In this document: piece after piece, positions 47,301 through 62,300 of the stretch | Position numbering within the stretch: position 1 is the stretch's first letter | How the letters are laid out: each line of letters starts with the position of its first letter | Assembly (NCBI GenBank): GCA_002633005.1 | Contig: NMRA01000018.1 | Span: 402,201-466,200, forward strand | Source: Phoronis australis | Lineage: Eukaryota > Phoronida > Phoronidae | Length of the DNA: 64,000 nucleotides | Reading direction: 5' to 3' | The notes under the pieces: model-generated | What the model saw: only the letters and a program-made list of their open reading frames with translations | Databases searched by the model: none | Told to the model about the DNA's origin: nothing | Program-made: the position numbers and the translations under genes

Positions 47301-50300
47301 CTTGGTCCTGGATGGACCCACCCCGCAAATGCATGGACAACTGTTGGGAGGAAGAGCATACCGTGTGTCCAACGTAATGCACAACGAGAATGAGGACGAA
47401 AACATTCATCCGGCATATGACATGTGAATTTATAATAAACAACCTTTCACCTGGTTACTGGTAACCATCTTTCCCGACTGGGATTGTTTTTCATGACAAG
47501 GCTAGGTGCCTTAAATGTTCTGATACCGATCAATCAATCACTTGGTTCAAACGCTGACAACCTTGCCATTGTCTCCAACGATCTTTTTAATTAAGAAGAC
47601 GTTCACCTCTCAGAGGCATTACACATACAGTTAATGCGTATTGGAAGAACCGATGTAAATTCACAAATATACACTTCCTCTCAGACCTGTTTTTCACATG
47701 TTTAGTGACCTGGGTAGTTTCAACTATTCTGGCTCGTGATTGGTCGTAACATGACATCGGATAACCCTTCCAACAAGGGCACAGACTGGTCCCTCTTCAT
47801 GCTAAATTGCCTTTTACTCTTAAATCGAGAAATGTGTTGCCATTATCTAGAGGACGCCAACATGGTGCGCCGGCTGCACGGGAAATAGTCTTGGAAAGGA
47901 AATATGTGTACGTGAGAATCAATGGAATAGCAAGGGCGGGAGAAAAAAATTGTGAGTGTACAGGCTAGCGGAGTGCACAGACAAGAGAGTCTGATTGTCT
48001 TTGGATGAGAAGTGCCATCAGTCATCCTTTGACAGACAGTGCTACTGATCTTCCGCACAGGGAAAGAGTGTGCGTCTCCTTTGCGTGTATCGCGATCCAC
48101 CGTCTACGTCAACTTACCGCAATATTTCCGTCGACCATCGTCTTGTATGCCCGCACAAAGATTTTCGTATTCGGGTGTGACCTAAAACAATATCAGTCAA
48201 CTTATATTCAATTTTGAATCACGAAAATGGACATATCTAAATCGAAATGTAGGCTTATCTGCCACGTCCCTGTGATATCACCAATTCAACTATTTACTCG
48301 TATGTATGAATAAATTGCTGTATTTGTGCATTCAGTATCCATTGGGAAATCTTTACAGAACGACACAGGGCTCAATGAGAGTGAAAGGAGAACCCATGAT
48401 GCGGGAATTGCCTAGTCGTTCATGTCACTTTTATGGACAGTGAGTACAAGGTAGGGGGGGGGGGGGGGGGNGAGTCTTTTATTAACACGGAAATAAGGCC
48501 AAAGAATATTGGATAACTGGTACTGTGGTGCGTTTCATGAAGTGACTTAAAACTTAAGAGAGAAATTTGGTTTTACACTACCAATTCACATGTTGCTAAA
48601 TAAAAGTCTTGCCAACAAATTTTGAGCGCATCACAGTCTAGAAATAATTTATGGAAATTATTTCACTAAGTAGTGCTTACCTGTATATTCTGGGAAAAAT
48701 TTCACTTTCGCTCGCGTGGGATTTAATTGTTTTTCAGAAAAAGTGTGGAGCCTAAGATCAAATTTCTGACTTAAGCCCTAAGTTACTTTTCATGAAAAAG
48801 AACCCTGGTCTGAAAAATGGTGCAGTGAAGTGCATTTTTTGTTAGTTGTCCATATTTCCAACAAGAAAAAGACGCCTGATATCAACTGAAAGGATGTGTC
48901 AGAATCTTTCTCAGCTTTACCTCCTAAGTCACCTGATGCCAGCTAGGAGGCATAGGCTTCAAAATGAGGCGTGCGCGAAAACGAAAGAACACAAAATGGT
49001 GACCGCTGAAGCAATTGATCCGTGGGGTTGGAATTTGGGTGGTGGCACAGCAAATGCAACTCAATATTTTTATTAAACGTAACATCAAGAATACTTAAGA
49101 ACCCTGCACCAGTCTTAACGCAATTATACTTACGCTTTTATTGCAGTTAACAAAATACGTAAATGTTAAATATTTTTCAACGAATAGTCCGAAGTCTTGA
49201 TTTTTGACGACTTGGTTTTTTCTATATAGGCCTTACTAATTTTTCCTTTTTTCATACTTGATTGCAACTGACAGGATATAGAGATGAAAATTTCAATTTT
49301 TGTGTGAAATTTGTCAATTATATGACAGCGGGGACTTAAAAATCGCACAATCACGTAATTACAAACAGCAAGGCATTATTTTCGGGTTGTAGTAGGTTTC
49401 TGCAATCATCAAGGATTTGAAGAAATATGATTTCATGGGTTGAAGAGTTGCATTTTAAAAGATACTAAAGAGCTGTGACCCTTGGTGGCGAAAGTAGTCA
49501 CCTGCCTTGATTTTAGCGAATGTCTGACAGACAACGACGAGCATTGGCAATTTTTAGTAATAAAATCAAAGGAACACGCCGGATTCTGTCGTTTTATAAT
49601 TGTGGTCAAAGCTAGTAACTTCGAGAAGTCTATCCTATCCAGCAGTAATCACAAAATACGTTTTTCGGCTGTAATAAGACCGATGATGTAACTTCTAGAA
49701 ACACAAACTGAAATCTTTTAAAAATTACCATCCATTCTATAAACTTTTCGCAATAATCGTCGAAAATTTTGTCTCAACAGAGGCCCATAACTTTACATAT
49801 ATGATATTTCACGGTTTAAATGAGCAAGCAATTCTTACCTGTATCGGTTCATGTGGTGACAAGTGCGCCATGTAGAGAAAGAGGGGCTTGCTCACGTCAT
49901 GGTTGTTGATAATATCAACGGCTTTTTCAGACAGCAAGGTCTGGAAACTCAAGCAGTCAATTAAAAGAAACAATTTGTCGTGCCTTTATAATTCAGAGAA
50001 TGATTTCAGGGCCCTATGTTGAACGAGTTGAATCCCGTGTTTTGTTGCTTATACTTTACTGCAGAGCAGAAAGTTGGTAGAATGTCAGTAGAATTGTTTT
50101 ATCTTAAAACGAAATCAAGAGTCCAAATCTTCTTCATTTTTTGTATCTTCCATGCATAAACGATTAGTCTCGCTTGCCAGTTTGGACTTTGAAAAGAGTT
50201 TTTGGACTTGCTGCTAACACTTGAGAGTTGACGTGAGTTATAGAGCAATATAATATTTCAGAAAGCTAGATCGGAAAGTCCGTGTTCTCATCTGTTAAAA

Positions 50301-53300
50301 GGCCTAACAGGTTTTAAAAGTGTTGAAAGTTCGGTCTTCTTACCGTAGCGTATTTTCCGACCTGATCCGTAACAGGAAGTTCGTTATCGCGCAGATCCGT
50401 ATACCCCCTTAAAGTGTGTTGAAAGTAGTCCAGCTTGCCGTTGTAGTTTCCATAGAACGAGTCAAACCCACGATATGTAGGCGTGCAGTTCCAGCTACAC
50501 TGACCAAGATGCCATCTTTGAAAGAAGTTTTAACTTAAAAGTTGTCATGACACTACAAATTGGCTACACTTGATTGACCACGCCGGTTCCGCCGGGTTAA
50601 CCAGCTAAGACATCTGATTGGTTCTTGGCGGAAATTTACTGTTTACACCCTATGTCTGAGCTCGTTGAACCTGCGGAACCGGCAAAGTCAATCAAATGCA
50701 GCCAATGTTTTATTCCTCTGTCTACACCTAAGGGCTGCGCTTTCTATGACCACAAAAGCTTTGGTATAACAGTGGCTGCAAGTTCGCTCCACTTGTTCAG
50801 TCGGTTAAATGGGCTAAGGCATTTGATTGGCTTGTAGGCCGGAAGACATCATCGAGAACCAATCGACGCATGCCTTAACCAATTGACCTGTTGAACTGGC
50901 GGAGTTAAAAGAACAACCAATGAAATCAATATCAAAAAAGGCAAGCGTGGTTGGGACCCGCGCCTGCTTGTTTTTCCTCGTTGAATTACGCGGACATACT
51001 TTTTCTCAACTGTCACATGCATCGTTTTCCTATGTTTTTAATTTGAAGAAACACAAAGTGTTTTTCCTTGTACTATGTGACGTTATTGTATTCATGCTCC
51101 AGGTGTCTTCTGCCAAATTTAAGTTCTAACGAAAAATATCTGTTTTACGTTTCCCAAATTTAAAAAAGAGAAACAGTTGGATCAAACAAAGTGTGTTGCT
51201 AAAACACGAGCAAATCAAAAACTTCAACTCTGCATGTATTTCATTTCCCACAAACAAAATTTCCAAAAAATAATTACACTGTACTTTTGCTACGTCTCAT
51301 TCCACGTTGGGGGCCATTTTATGGTTCTTCATCAGATATTCGAAAAATTCACTTTGGAATTTTATAACTAAACTCTGTTTATTTTGTAAACAATTAATGT
51401 CACACTGAAGAGCGCCATTTGGTAGTAAGTCTTGATTAATTTTTTTATCTAAAGCTTAAAGAGTATCTTAAACAAGGTGATGATGACGTTTCCCTCAAAG
51501 AGTGACTTTCGGCTCAAATAAGTGGCCGGAAGAAAAGGTAAGAGTGGACACACTTCGACAACTCAGAAACCCTTTTGGCACCCCCAAATTTCGCACCTGA
51601 TGGTACAAGTGATTGGGATCACGTGGCCCTTCCCCCTCTAGCTCCTGTAGTCGTACACACAGACAAAGCCCATATAACTACTCTAAATATGATTCATAAG
51701 GCTGTATAGATGGCGTTGTCCTCTTACTTGCCGACCATATGCGTCGCGTAGTTGAGGTCCTTCATGTACTCAGGCAACATCTTTAGTTCGAGTGGCACAC
51801 AATGAGGCCTGTCGGGCATGATAACGGCGTGTTGCTGGCCCGTTCTAAACGGATACAAACCCGTCATATAGGCTGTTCGAGACCTTGAAAACAAGTAATG
51901 GTCGTTATGCAGTATATGCCGCCCTAACTCATCTGCTAAACCATGATGCCCTTATGGGAGAGGCAGTTTGGTATTGGAAGATTTGGTAGGAACATGCCGC
52001 CGACTTGAGTAGGTGTTTTGGTATCACCTCGAGTGGATATTTTGCCATTTAAGGTATTGTGTCGAGCTTTTTTCTTCAATGACGGACTAGCATATTTAGT
52101 TCTCCGCTATAGGATCGCTAACACCATTTCACCTCTCCATGGGCTGTTTCTTTGTTATTGGTATACTACCATGAACGCATTACGGGGACGGGGGAGGGGA
52201 GGGGGCGTGAAATTATCCTACGCCTAGTACGTTGCGGCAATGCTATATCATATGCCGCCTTCCCCCTCTCTCCCAAACAGTCCAGTTAGGGCTATACCTA
52301 CAGTGTATAACCGATTGTGAGAATGAAATTCGATGAGAACTTGCTTGCTTAGTTAATGAAGACTTCTAAAAGCTCTCACAAGTATTTTATGCGACCTTTG
52401 TTTTCTTAAAAACTAATTCAACGGTTGAAACGGAGTGGTTCACTTCCGTGTGTCTTGTATCGACCGCAAAATATGACATACAAATTTGCATTTTTGCTCG
52501 AATTTACTATAATCTGGTGTAAAGAGAAAATGAATTGGGTTTTTCATTGTCTTGTTCAACGACTTGTTCCTCCCGTAGGTTTTAGGCATCAAAATAATGA
52601 GTGCACTTTAGAAGCGCAACTTCAGTCACGTGCTGTTCGTGTCCGCGATATATATTCGCTTGTTTAGTCAGACGTCATTTTGACGTTTCGAGCCCTGTCA
52701 AATAAATGTAAAATGCCAAAATTAAAAACAATAATAATAATGAGGCCAAATTAACGTGGCGCTGTAACTTACTAAGCACTTCGAAAATAATTATCTACCC
52801 ATGAACCTGGACATCCAGTCCTTCTGAACTCCCCGGGAGCATACCATGAGTGTAACCTTTGTCGGAGCACACCGATTAATCCAAACACATGATTTTGTAA
52901 AAATTTCAAGTACTAAATTGCTCCCGTGGTTACCTGTATCGGAAAAATCTAAGTCCTAAAAAATACTTAAAAATGTCATGTGACTGTGGGTTCAAATTGC
53001 GTCATATTAGTCGCTTCATCGCTAAACATACAAATGTGCATTTTCTTTTCCAGTGACAAGAGAAAGATATACTGTCGGACGAATAACGAATGGAAGTGGA
53101 ATACACGTAATCAAAATTCTAAAAATGCATGGACTTTTTGTTTACTAACTGTAATCAGAAGCAGATCAAGCTTTTTACGAAAAGGGACTTGAAAAAAAAC
53201 GATAGAATTCTGAAGACAGTAATAGCAAACAATGAACAAAAAGGGGTTTCTGCGCCGCGAGATTTATAAAAATGGAAAAAAGCATAAATCGTATTATTCT

Positions 53301-56300
53301 AAGTACTTTTTATTTGTCTCTTTGACTCAAAAGGGGGGTCGACGGCAGCTCAATACACAAGTGTACATCGGACGAATCGTTCGGAGTCGAGGGCTGATCA
53401 CGGCCAGATTCGTTAGCTGCGGAAGCGCGCACTTGAAGGATCAGAAAGTTTACGAAGAATCTATTCTTGTTCATCTTATAACGAGAAAAATTTGAGGGGA
53501 CATAAAGAACTCCACGAAAGGGCGATTTTCACGGAAGTCTCTTATAAAGGAACATGGTTCTTTATCTCGTCATCTCTCAAAACTAGTGGGTTTTTATCGC
53601 GCCTGCTCTCTAAATGGGTGGATATCCCCACGATGTCTCCTCGATAAGAATGGCAGAGTCATGCTAGCCGAGTAACTAAGCACTGGTGTCGCATTTATCC
53701 AGACATGGTAGTCGGGTACGAGAATCGTTTTTTCTTAAGTATTTAACTTATGGACATTGGCAAAATTTTCAATACTTTTACAGCACGGAGGGACGTCCGT
53801 GTAATGTAAAATTTGAACCAATTGCCATAGTAAAATTGTGCTATGTGCTCGTTTAAATGCGTACACTACATTACTTACATAGAAATGTAAAGCCTCGAGT
53901 TTTCACCTGTATTTCACAAATAGGCGTTGACACATTTATTACGAAGTTATCAAATGTCTCCGATAAACAATTACTTGTACATGTAACTCAAAAGCGCGTT
54001 AATAACAAACGTGCGAAAATGCCAACCCAATGTAAAATACCGTATAGACCTAACTCAGGCGGCAGACATTAAAATCCAAAGCGAGGCTCGATGCGATAAA
54101 CAAAGTGGAAGTTTTTTCAGTGACATTCCGTGAGTTAAATGGCCGGTCTTTTGAGTCCAACCTGAATATTAAATCTTAAAAATGTGTAGATAATTAACTA
54201 CAGAGACGTAAAAAAATACATTAGAGAACACGTCAAAGAGTTGTCTGAACAAAGGGTATATTTTTCGGAAAACTAGGTTCGAATCATAAAAAGTAAATAT
54301 AACCTAATTGCGGCGATCGTAGTGTTACGGATTAGGTATTATGGCGAATGCAGGGTTACGTTTCTTCTTGTAAATTGTTGATAATGCTTTCTACACGAAC
54401 CAGGTCATATACTCGTATTGATGACGAGTACGCTGAAGATATATTCGACAGTGATGGCTCATCATATTTTGCTGTGGTGTGCAATTCGTCACATCTGGTT
54501 TAATTTGTTAATCCTGGTGAGGTAGGGACTACTGGGACTAACAGTTGATTTGTCATTGATCTGGAAGAATAATTGATGCTATTAAATATATTTTTTTTTA
54601 AATAAATAACCGGGCTGGTAATTGAAAATAAAAAATTATTTGACCATCAATTCTACTTTGTTGGTTTTAAAAATTCTTACGTCTATTTCATGTGTTAGGT
54701 TTCAAAGATCAATGTGGACCAAGTTGAATTTTAAAATTAAAACACCTTCGTTCGTCTAAAGCATAATCTCGTTTTAGAGCTCAATTTCAGTTAACTGGAC
54801 AGAGCAAGCATAGTTATCGTGTTTCTTTCGAGGCCTCGTTCATCCGAGGGGAAAGGTGGCTATGCCTTCTGAGAGGGGAATCTTTTCGCCGAGTGAGGGG
54901 AAAAATCTCGGCTACCTCCCGATCACATAGCACCCCCGCCCTGTTGCAAGTTCTCATAGGCTCTGTCTCAAGAAGCATTTTGTGCTCTTTCAAATTGTCA
55001 CCTGTGTGGTTAGGTGATTTGAACTGCGAAGAGAAATTTTCAATTACGGAATTTTTAGGTCTCGTGGGGGAAATTTTGCGTGATTTTTGAATATTTTTGA
55101 GAGGGTAATAGGGACGATATTCGGCCCCAAAATCGAGGGATTGAGGGCTATGTCCTATTTGGAAAGAAAATGCATCATGTTTCAACCCGTATGAAAACAC
55201 AGCCTGGCTGGCCGCACTGAGATTCTCGGTTGTTGCTATGATGCTCGGCAACAGAGATACGACAAAATATGATCTAGCTTTTGGAAAACATTTATAAATT
55301 TTACACGGACATGTTTTCCTTCATCGCGGCGTATGACAACGACCCAACGCTTCCGAATCTCAACGTCCTTAGGGATTGCAAAACAGACAGTTGAATGTCC
55401 GTGTTTTTTGTAGTCGTTCGAGCAACGCGGAATACAATTAACCGTGTGCCGATAAGCCAACAGAGCTATCGTAGCGAGCCTCGTTTTGGAACGCGCCTCC
55501 TGTCGGCGTGAATTACGTCTATAATATATCGTGAGTGACTGCAGCAGAGTAACAAAGAGGTCGAACTGTGCATGATCCGATGCATGAAGTGGTAAGATTT
55601 CAATTTAATCGTAGATATACACGAAGAGGGTATGGACTGAAGTTTCATCGAATTCGATTTCATCTAAGTATAACAAAGGTCGTAAACTCAGTGAATAACA
55701 CTGAGTTACAGCTGCAGGCGGAGGCAAAACATTACGTTTCAACCTTAAATTAGTCTTCAAAAGAACATGAAACATTTTGCACAATGTGCCTGCCTAAAGT
55801 TTCGAACGTTATTATCAACTAGTTACGATAGAACTCGACTACAGTCATTAACATATCGACTTGTAATTTTGCGAAAATTAACGATAAATAATCAGTCCGT
55901 ACTAGAGCAAATACAAGGAAGATGGCAACTGAAACGACCCACGATCCAGGGGCGAAAGTAAATACCAGTGCGAATCCCCCAATGGATGCCCGGTGTCAGG
56001 GCTGAATTGGATTTAAATAAGCGGCAACACACTCTTTACTCATGATGTGGAGGAGAAACTCTATGAACCATTCACGACTCTTGAAAGGAAACAAGGTGCG
56101 CTCCGTAAATAGAGATACGCAAGACCACATAAACTTACGGAAGCTCGCCACAACATGGCTTTTTTCCTCGGGAAGGCTCGAAACTTTGCTATCGCAAACT
56201 GGTGAAGTGGACACCATTGAAGTGAGGCCATTAAAGGAGCATACCACCCCAAAACAACCTAATTTGTATCAATTTAGATCGAGTAGTTCTACTCCATAAC

Positions 56301-59300
56301 GATCAACGGTTGCGTTACCTGACACTTGACGGCAGACGGAGGTTTTGAAATTATCCAATGACGTCATCGGTTTCACACGCAGTCTGTTCAGCAGTCCACT
56401 ACACGGGTTACTGGTGTCAGCTTATCGCTTGAAGTCATCGTTTAACACCAATAAATCATCAAACTTCGATGTAAAACCCTTAAAAATACACCGAGTTCTT
56501 ATAAAATGTGTTGTTTTATTTCGCTCTTACGGACTTATTGGTATTTGGACACACCTTAGCCTACAAAGTTCGGCAGGCCATTAAGGTCTGTATCAGGAGT
56601 TTGGGGTCTGTTCGGAGATAATTTCGAAGTATTTTCCGTGAGATACAGACAGGAGAACCTAGATCTGTGTTGTTTAGACTTGTGATATTTTTAGTTTTAA
56701 GCACAAAACGCTTGTTATCCTGGCCAGTGGCTCGGAGCCCGATCAGGCCCGTCACGGCCGGCCGGATTGACTCCGCGTTATCCCCGCCCCGCGCCAGTGG
56801 CTCGGAAACTCTGTGATCAGACATCACGAACATAAACCAATCCAAAGTTCAATGGAAACTAAACATCCAGTCAAGAAAATACTATACTAGTGAACCAAAG
56901 TAATGTGCACCTGATTATGTTTGTGAATTAGCCACGAAACTGCAAATCTACTTACTCGTCGGGGGGGGGGGCGAATTCAGCCGGGTTCCACTTTGGCCAC
57001 AGCACCCGGCCGTTAGGGCAGAAGTTGTACATTGACAATCATTATTTGAGTAATGTAAATGTAAATAAAGATTCCCCTAACACCTTGCAGTGGGATGGAA
57101 ATCGAGTTGTTTCACAACAGTTTCTGCCAGCAAACCCTAAAGTAGCATGAGCTCACACGGCCTAGGTGTCCCGGCGTCAATTAGTTTTACTTGCACCTAA
57201 AGCCGGTAACGCAGTGATTTATTCATTGCTGGCTTCTCAAATCATTTGCACTCACGAACACTCCGTAGGTATTACAAACTGCGTCTAATGAGAAAGACTT
57301 TGTTTCAGTTTTATATAAGTATTGGTTAGGGTGAGAATAATTCATTTTGAAACAGAACGCTCAGTAGTACTGAATAACGCCGCCAACATGGCCCACTCGC
57401 AATCCCGACTTGAGACGAGCTAGAGCTCATCAGTCCCGACTTCGCAGGTGGATCCTTAAGTTTTACAGGCTATCAATTCGAACAGGAATACAGTGATGAA
57501 GAAATACTAGAGAGGCGCCGTGAACAAGCTCAGACAACGGAGCGTATGGAGTTATTTGGTAAGCCGGCATTCGTCAGGCACTGTCGACGTCTGCAGGCCA
57601 CAGACACGGTGATGTTTCACAGCCTCATACTTGCTATTTACAGCGTACATTTCATTCTTCACTACCATGAGCCACTTCCTAAGCATTTCGGACTCTCGAT
57701 GAAGTAAAAAAAAAACGATAAACCAGCCTCCCGTTCAGTAACGCTAGGACCTCGATCGCTAAAAAGCAAGACTTCGCGAGATTACGTGAGATATTGCCAT
57801 GTATTTTAAATGAGAACACGTGACCTTGATTAGACTTTGGCTAGGTCCTAGCATAGGTCCTAACGTCTACTGAACGCACGCCCGCTTTCCTCGCAGCTAC
57901 TTAGTTCGGACAAGCGGAACGATGCACCGCAACATAGTGGCATTCACACTGCATGTGAACCACTGACGTCGCTAGCATCGTTTCTCACCTTCCTCACAGG
58001 TTAACGCGACACCTCTTAGCAAGGTAAAGTCGACCGTATGCGAGGCGATGTGGATATAGACCGATTAAGATGGCAAAAAGACTAATTAAATCGGGTGGCA
58101 TTCTCCTTTAACTCACTTTTCCGCTCCATAACCCAAGATTGTGTGGCGAGTGCGTTGCAGCAAGGAATGCGCCCAACGCCACACAAACTTACAAGGAAAT
58201 TTGTTTGGTCAGGAATTTTTAGCACAGTGAGCAATGCCTTATAAACCATTTCACTTACAAAGTTCTTCTCTAAAAATATATTTCTGCCTGAATTACTCTG
58301 AGAATGTTTCTCACACTGGCGCCTTCTAACAGTGACTTACGGTGTGCAGACGGGCTGTGAATATGATTGGCTAAGGATGACCCCGTCAGCCGCAAGTTGG
58401 TCGAGATTTGGCGTAAAAAAGTATTCATTGTGGTAGCCAACGTCACTGTAACCTGAAACGGAAGTTATTAAAATAAAGAGCATCTGAAACTAAAAATAAA
58501 TCAGTGTTCAAAAATGCACGCTATTGCAAAGTTTACATAACACCAACTACATGAAAGTTGATTTTATCTACTTAATATAAAATCTTGAATATTTTTTGTG
58601 AAATTGGTTTACTCCTCAAAACGAGTTGAATAAAGGCCCTTTCATACCTGGCCTGACCTGGAGCGTCGGCGTAAACAATGAAGTTGCTTGTGGGCAAATA
58701 GCGTTGCCGATTTTTTTCCTTAAATTGTTATACGCGATTATTACCCAAACTGACTACGACATTTTTAACTATTTTTCTTAATTCTGGGAGTAACTGTACT
58801 CCCGATACGGGTACCGCTTTAAAAGGTTGCCAAAAGGTATTGTGACGCATTGTCGTCCTCCAGAGACTGATTGTTATGCAGGTGTATGGAATACAGGTTA
58901 TCTCAAATGTTCGCGACAAGTTTTCAAGATCATCACATTGCTCAGTAAAATTAATTTTCCATTGATTCCATCGTTTAACACTACTGTAGCTTTGTGTGCC
59001 TCCGTGGCATGATGTTAACAAGATTTGATAAAAGTTTCAAATGCTATGTTTTCTACGATTAATGGACGAGATCTTCCCTCATAAACCTGGCTAACGTTCA
59101 GTATCGCTAGGACCTCGCTAAAAAGCAAGACTTCGCGAGATTACGTGAGATATTGCCGTGCATTTTAGATGAGAGCACTTGACTTTGACTAGGTTTTAGC
59201 TAGGTCTTAGCGTAGGTCCTAGCGTCTACAGAACGCACGCCTGGTGTCAGTCCCTCCCATTGTTTGATTAAATGAAGTTCACTGACGTATTTTAGCTTTT

Positions 59301-62300
59301 TGACCCTGGCTGAGATCAAAATTTGCCCTCTTGATTATCGGCAGCCATTGGCTTTGTCGAGGATAAATCTTTGCAGTGGGAAATGCATGGAGCAGGATGT
59401 TCTTGCTCATCAATTGATATTTCAAAACGTTTGCCTTTTATCATAAGAAACTGATACATCCCACCGCACAGCAGTGAAAATGTGCTACCATTATAATAGC
59501 AGGGAAGGTGTTAAAACGCTATTTATTCCAGTATGATGAAACCACCCCTCCGCATTACATGCGATCTGCCGGTGGCGCTGAACGCCTGTTCCACCAAAGA
59601 CCAGCCGTCTGGCAGGTTAGTGAATTACATGATGGCGCGGTTATTTCTTAAGTTAGCTATTGCGTCGCACGACGTTTATTTTATGCAATAGCATCTCTAT
59701 TTATTTTCCCCGATTTTGCGTTTTTCTTACGTCGGAGATTTTAAGAATTTTTGTGTCTTGACTTTTACACGTAACAATAACAGCGTGGTGACACTCTAAT
59801 CGCTAGAGGTTTGCGTTATCCCAAAACTGCTAGCGTTCTCGTTAGAACTTTTGCAGTCAGGCCCTTACTTCACACATGCGCATGGGTAAGAGGCTTTTGT
59901 TTATAGTCGCGTTACTCAATTTATGGCGGAGAATGAACGCACCATTTTGATGGTGGTGAGCAAACAAATCTGCTGGAAAAAATTGCCCCTTTGCGGACAG
60001 CTCGTCTGTCAGGCTAAAATACTAGAGTTTTGCTAGCGCTCAGGACCTTAGTATGTGTTGATTATAACTCATTGCGTACATTTTCTGGCACCATTGTTCA
60101 ATTGATGTATTTTTACAAGGACCTCACACCAACGCTTAACCATCTTTGAAAATTTGAGGCGATTCATGTTTTAAAAATCGTCAAAATTTTGAGTCAGATG
60201 AAATGTTGCGTGTTCATTGTAGTTATTTAAAACACGTTTTGCTGGTGACGTTTTGTGCCTGCATTAAACGCTCTTGATGTAAACTTGAGTAGAAAAGCAG
60301 ATGTTAACGATGACGCTTCTGAGATATTTTTAACGAGTTTCAATAAATGCATCAAACGAACAATAACACTATCGTGAAATTGAAATACACGTACTTACAC
60401 ATGGCTTGTGTGTTCGGTAAATTGAAACTTTGCATGCGTTTATGTCAAACAAAATGACTGGAGAATGTTATAAAAAATTGTGAAAAAAGTACGATTTAAC
60501 CTCACACATCAGAAATACCAGAATTGAAAATTTCTTTGAAACAAGTGTTAACGCATAGATGATCTTTGATGATAATTACAAACCAAATACACGTTTTACT
60601 CTCGGCGGCGGATTATTAAAACAATATAAGTATACATTTTTGCAAGTCTACATTTAGCGTTAAGGAAAAGTAGGAGCTTAATTCTCAAGGAAATCAAAAA
60701 TCGAAATGACTGAAAATGGATTATCAGTTTAATTGAAGTCGTTTTGAATAACTTGCATATTTAGAACATAAAAATGTGTTTAAAGAATTGCCAAGGATAA
60801 AATGAAAAATAGCTTTCTCTTCGTTCGATAACTGCATTTTGAAAATCCACAAAGGTTGATATTTATTCAAGTTACTACAATAAACACAAAAAATCACGTG
60901 ACCTAAATTTTGGTGATATTAAAAATGTAAATCAAATTATCTGAGACCCAGATTAGATTTTGTTCAAACTGGTGACATGTCGGCTAAGGGAAGATATTGA
61001 TTCAGATTTACGCAAAATCTCAAGTAGAACGACCAGGCAAATTCTATTTATTTGAAAAATTCTAGACCAAAAGCCCAAAGAGCAATTTGTAAGTAAAATT
61101 AATGTTCTAAAGCTAAACGTCGTCCTGACACTGTGTAAAAATACTGTGATAAATTGCCCACACTAAACACGAAAGGATTAGCAGATAGTTAACTGAATCG
61201 ATGACCGATTCCTTCGTCTCCGATCCAGGCCTGCGTTCTGTAGAGCCAAGAAACTCGAAAAATGCAAGATAACAAATAACATCGCGAGATAACGCCGGTC
61301 TGATGTTTCTAAATAAAAGACACCAAACCGCAAGAAACAACTAATCGGTTAATTGTCTGGAAATGCACCATGTTTTCAACTACAAGCATTTTACAATCGT
61401 CAAGTTTCGCATTTCATTTCGTCAATGACACATCAAACCCAAACAAAATTAATAGATTTCATCAAACTACAGTACATGGTTTTCTATTAACATATTTTAC
61501 GCGGAAAACGCAACGACTGCTCTTCGAAAGATACCAAAATTTACGTCAGTTTCGTTGTTGTTCGTTTCCGGAATTATTAATTTTCCCGATTTAGTTCAAT
61601 AGGTCATCAAAGCTTTACAAAGTTGTCGACAAAGCCGAAATTAAAACGGGCTTGAAAAGGAACAAGACATGAGCAAAGGCTTAGAAAAAGCATAAGGCGA
61701 ATTTTAACGTGTTCGGCAAGTTTGCGATAAGCAACAACGCAAGACATACGAACAAGTTCAGCGTCAAGCAATTCACAGTGAGCTTGGTGTGCTCGAAATT
61801 TACATATTAAATAGCATGTGTCGCAGTTTTAGTAACGTTTTCTATTTATTTATCGTTATTACTTTTAACCCTTCAAAATACTTCAAATAGGTCTACGTAA
61901 TTAAAGAAATTGATGTCATTTTAAATTCGTCCCGGTATGAAGCGTTATTAGCCTATAATTGTTTTATCTGAAAATAAAAATGGAAGTGACGTTCGAACGT
62001 TATTATGGGTTTTGACTGGCCTTATGAAACGCAGACAACTGAACAACAACAACATTAGCCAGAAATTTCAAATGGCTTTACGCAGACCAGTATGCTAACG
62101 TTCGTTTCAAGCTAATGTTTTTTTCATAAATATGGACTCTGGTTCAATACTTTGCATTTTAAATAGAACTTCAAATATACTCTGTTCTACAAGATATTAA
62201 AGTGTCTTTAATTATAGTTTTCTCAGCTGAGATTCTAGTCCAATCTAGCTCCAGGAGCCTCCCACATTTAAGATACAAACTCGAGTAGAAATACGAGATT

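Larger units (their letters stand above)
51884..58340. other. Gene B intron 2 (6.5 kb)
   Basis: Ends align with intron 2 of copy A; the middle (about 53130-55840) is specific to B and includes a THAP exon (55236). Short plus-strand frames at 53232-53495 and 53857-54072 are basic or unremarkable and not recognised. A P2RX7_C-type exon lies at 57447. Confidence 0.5.

Noticed and set aside
53232-53495. Basic 87-codon plus-strand ORF
   Set aside because: Looked briefly like a small basic protein, but no family pattern, promoter or splice evidence; absent from copy A.
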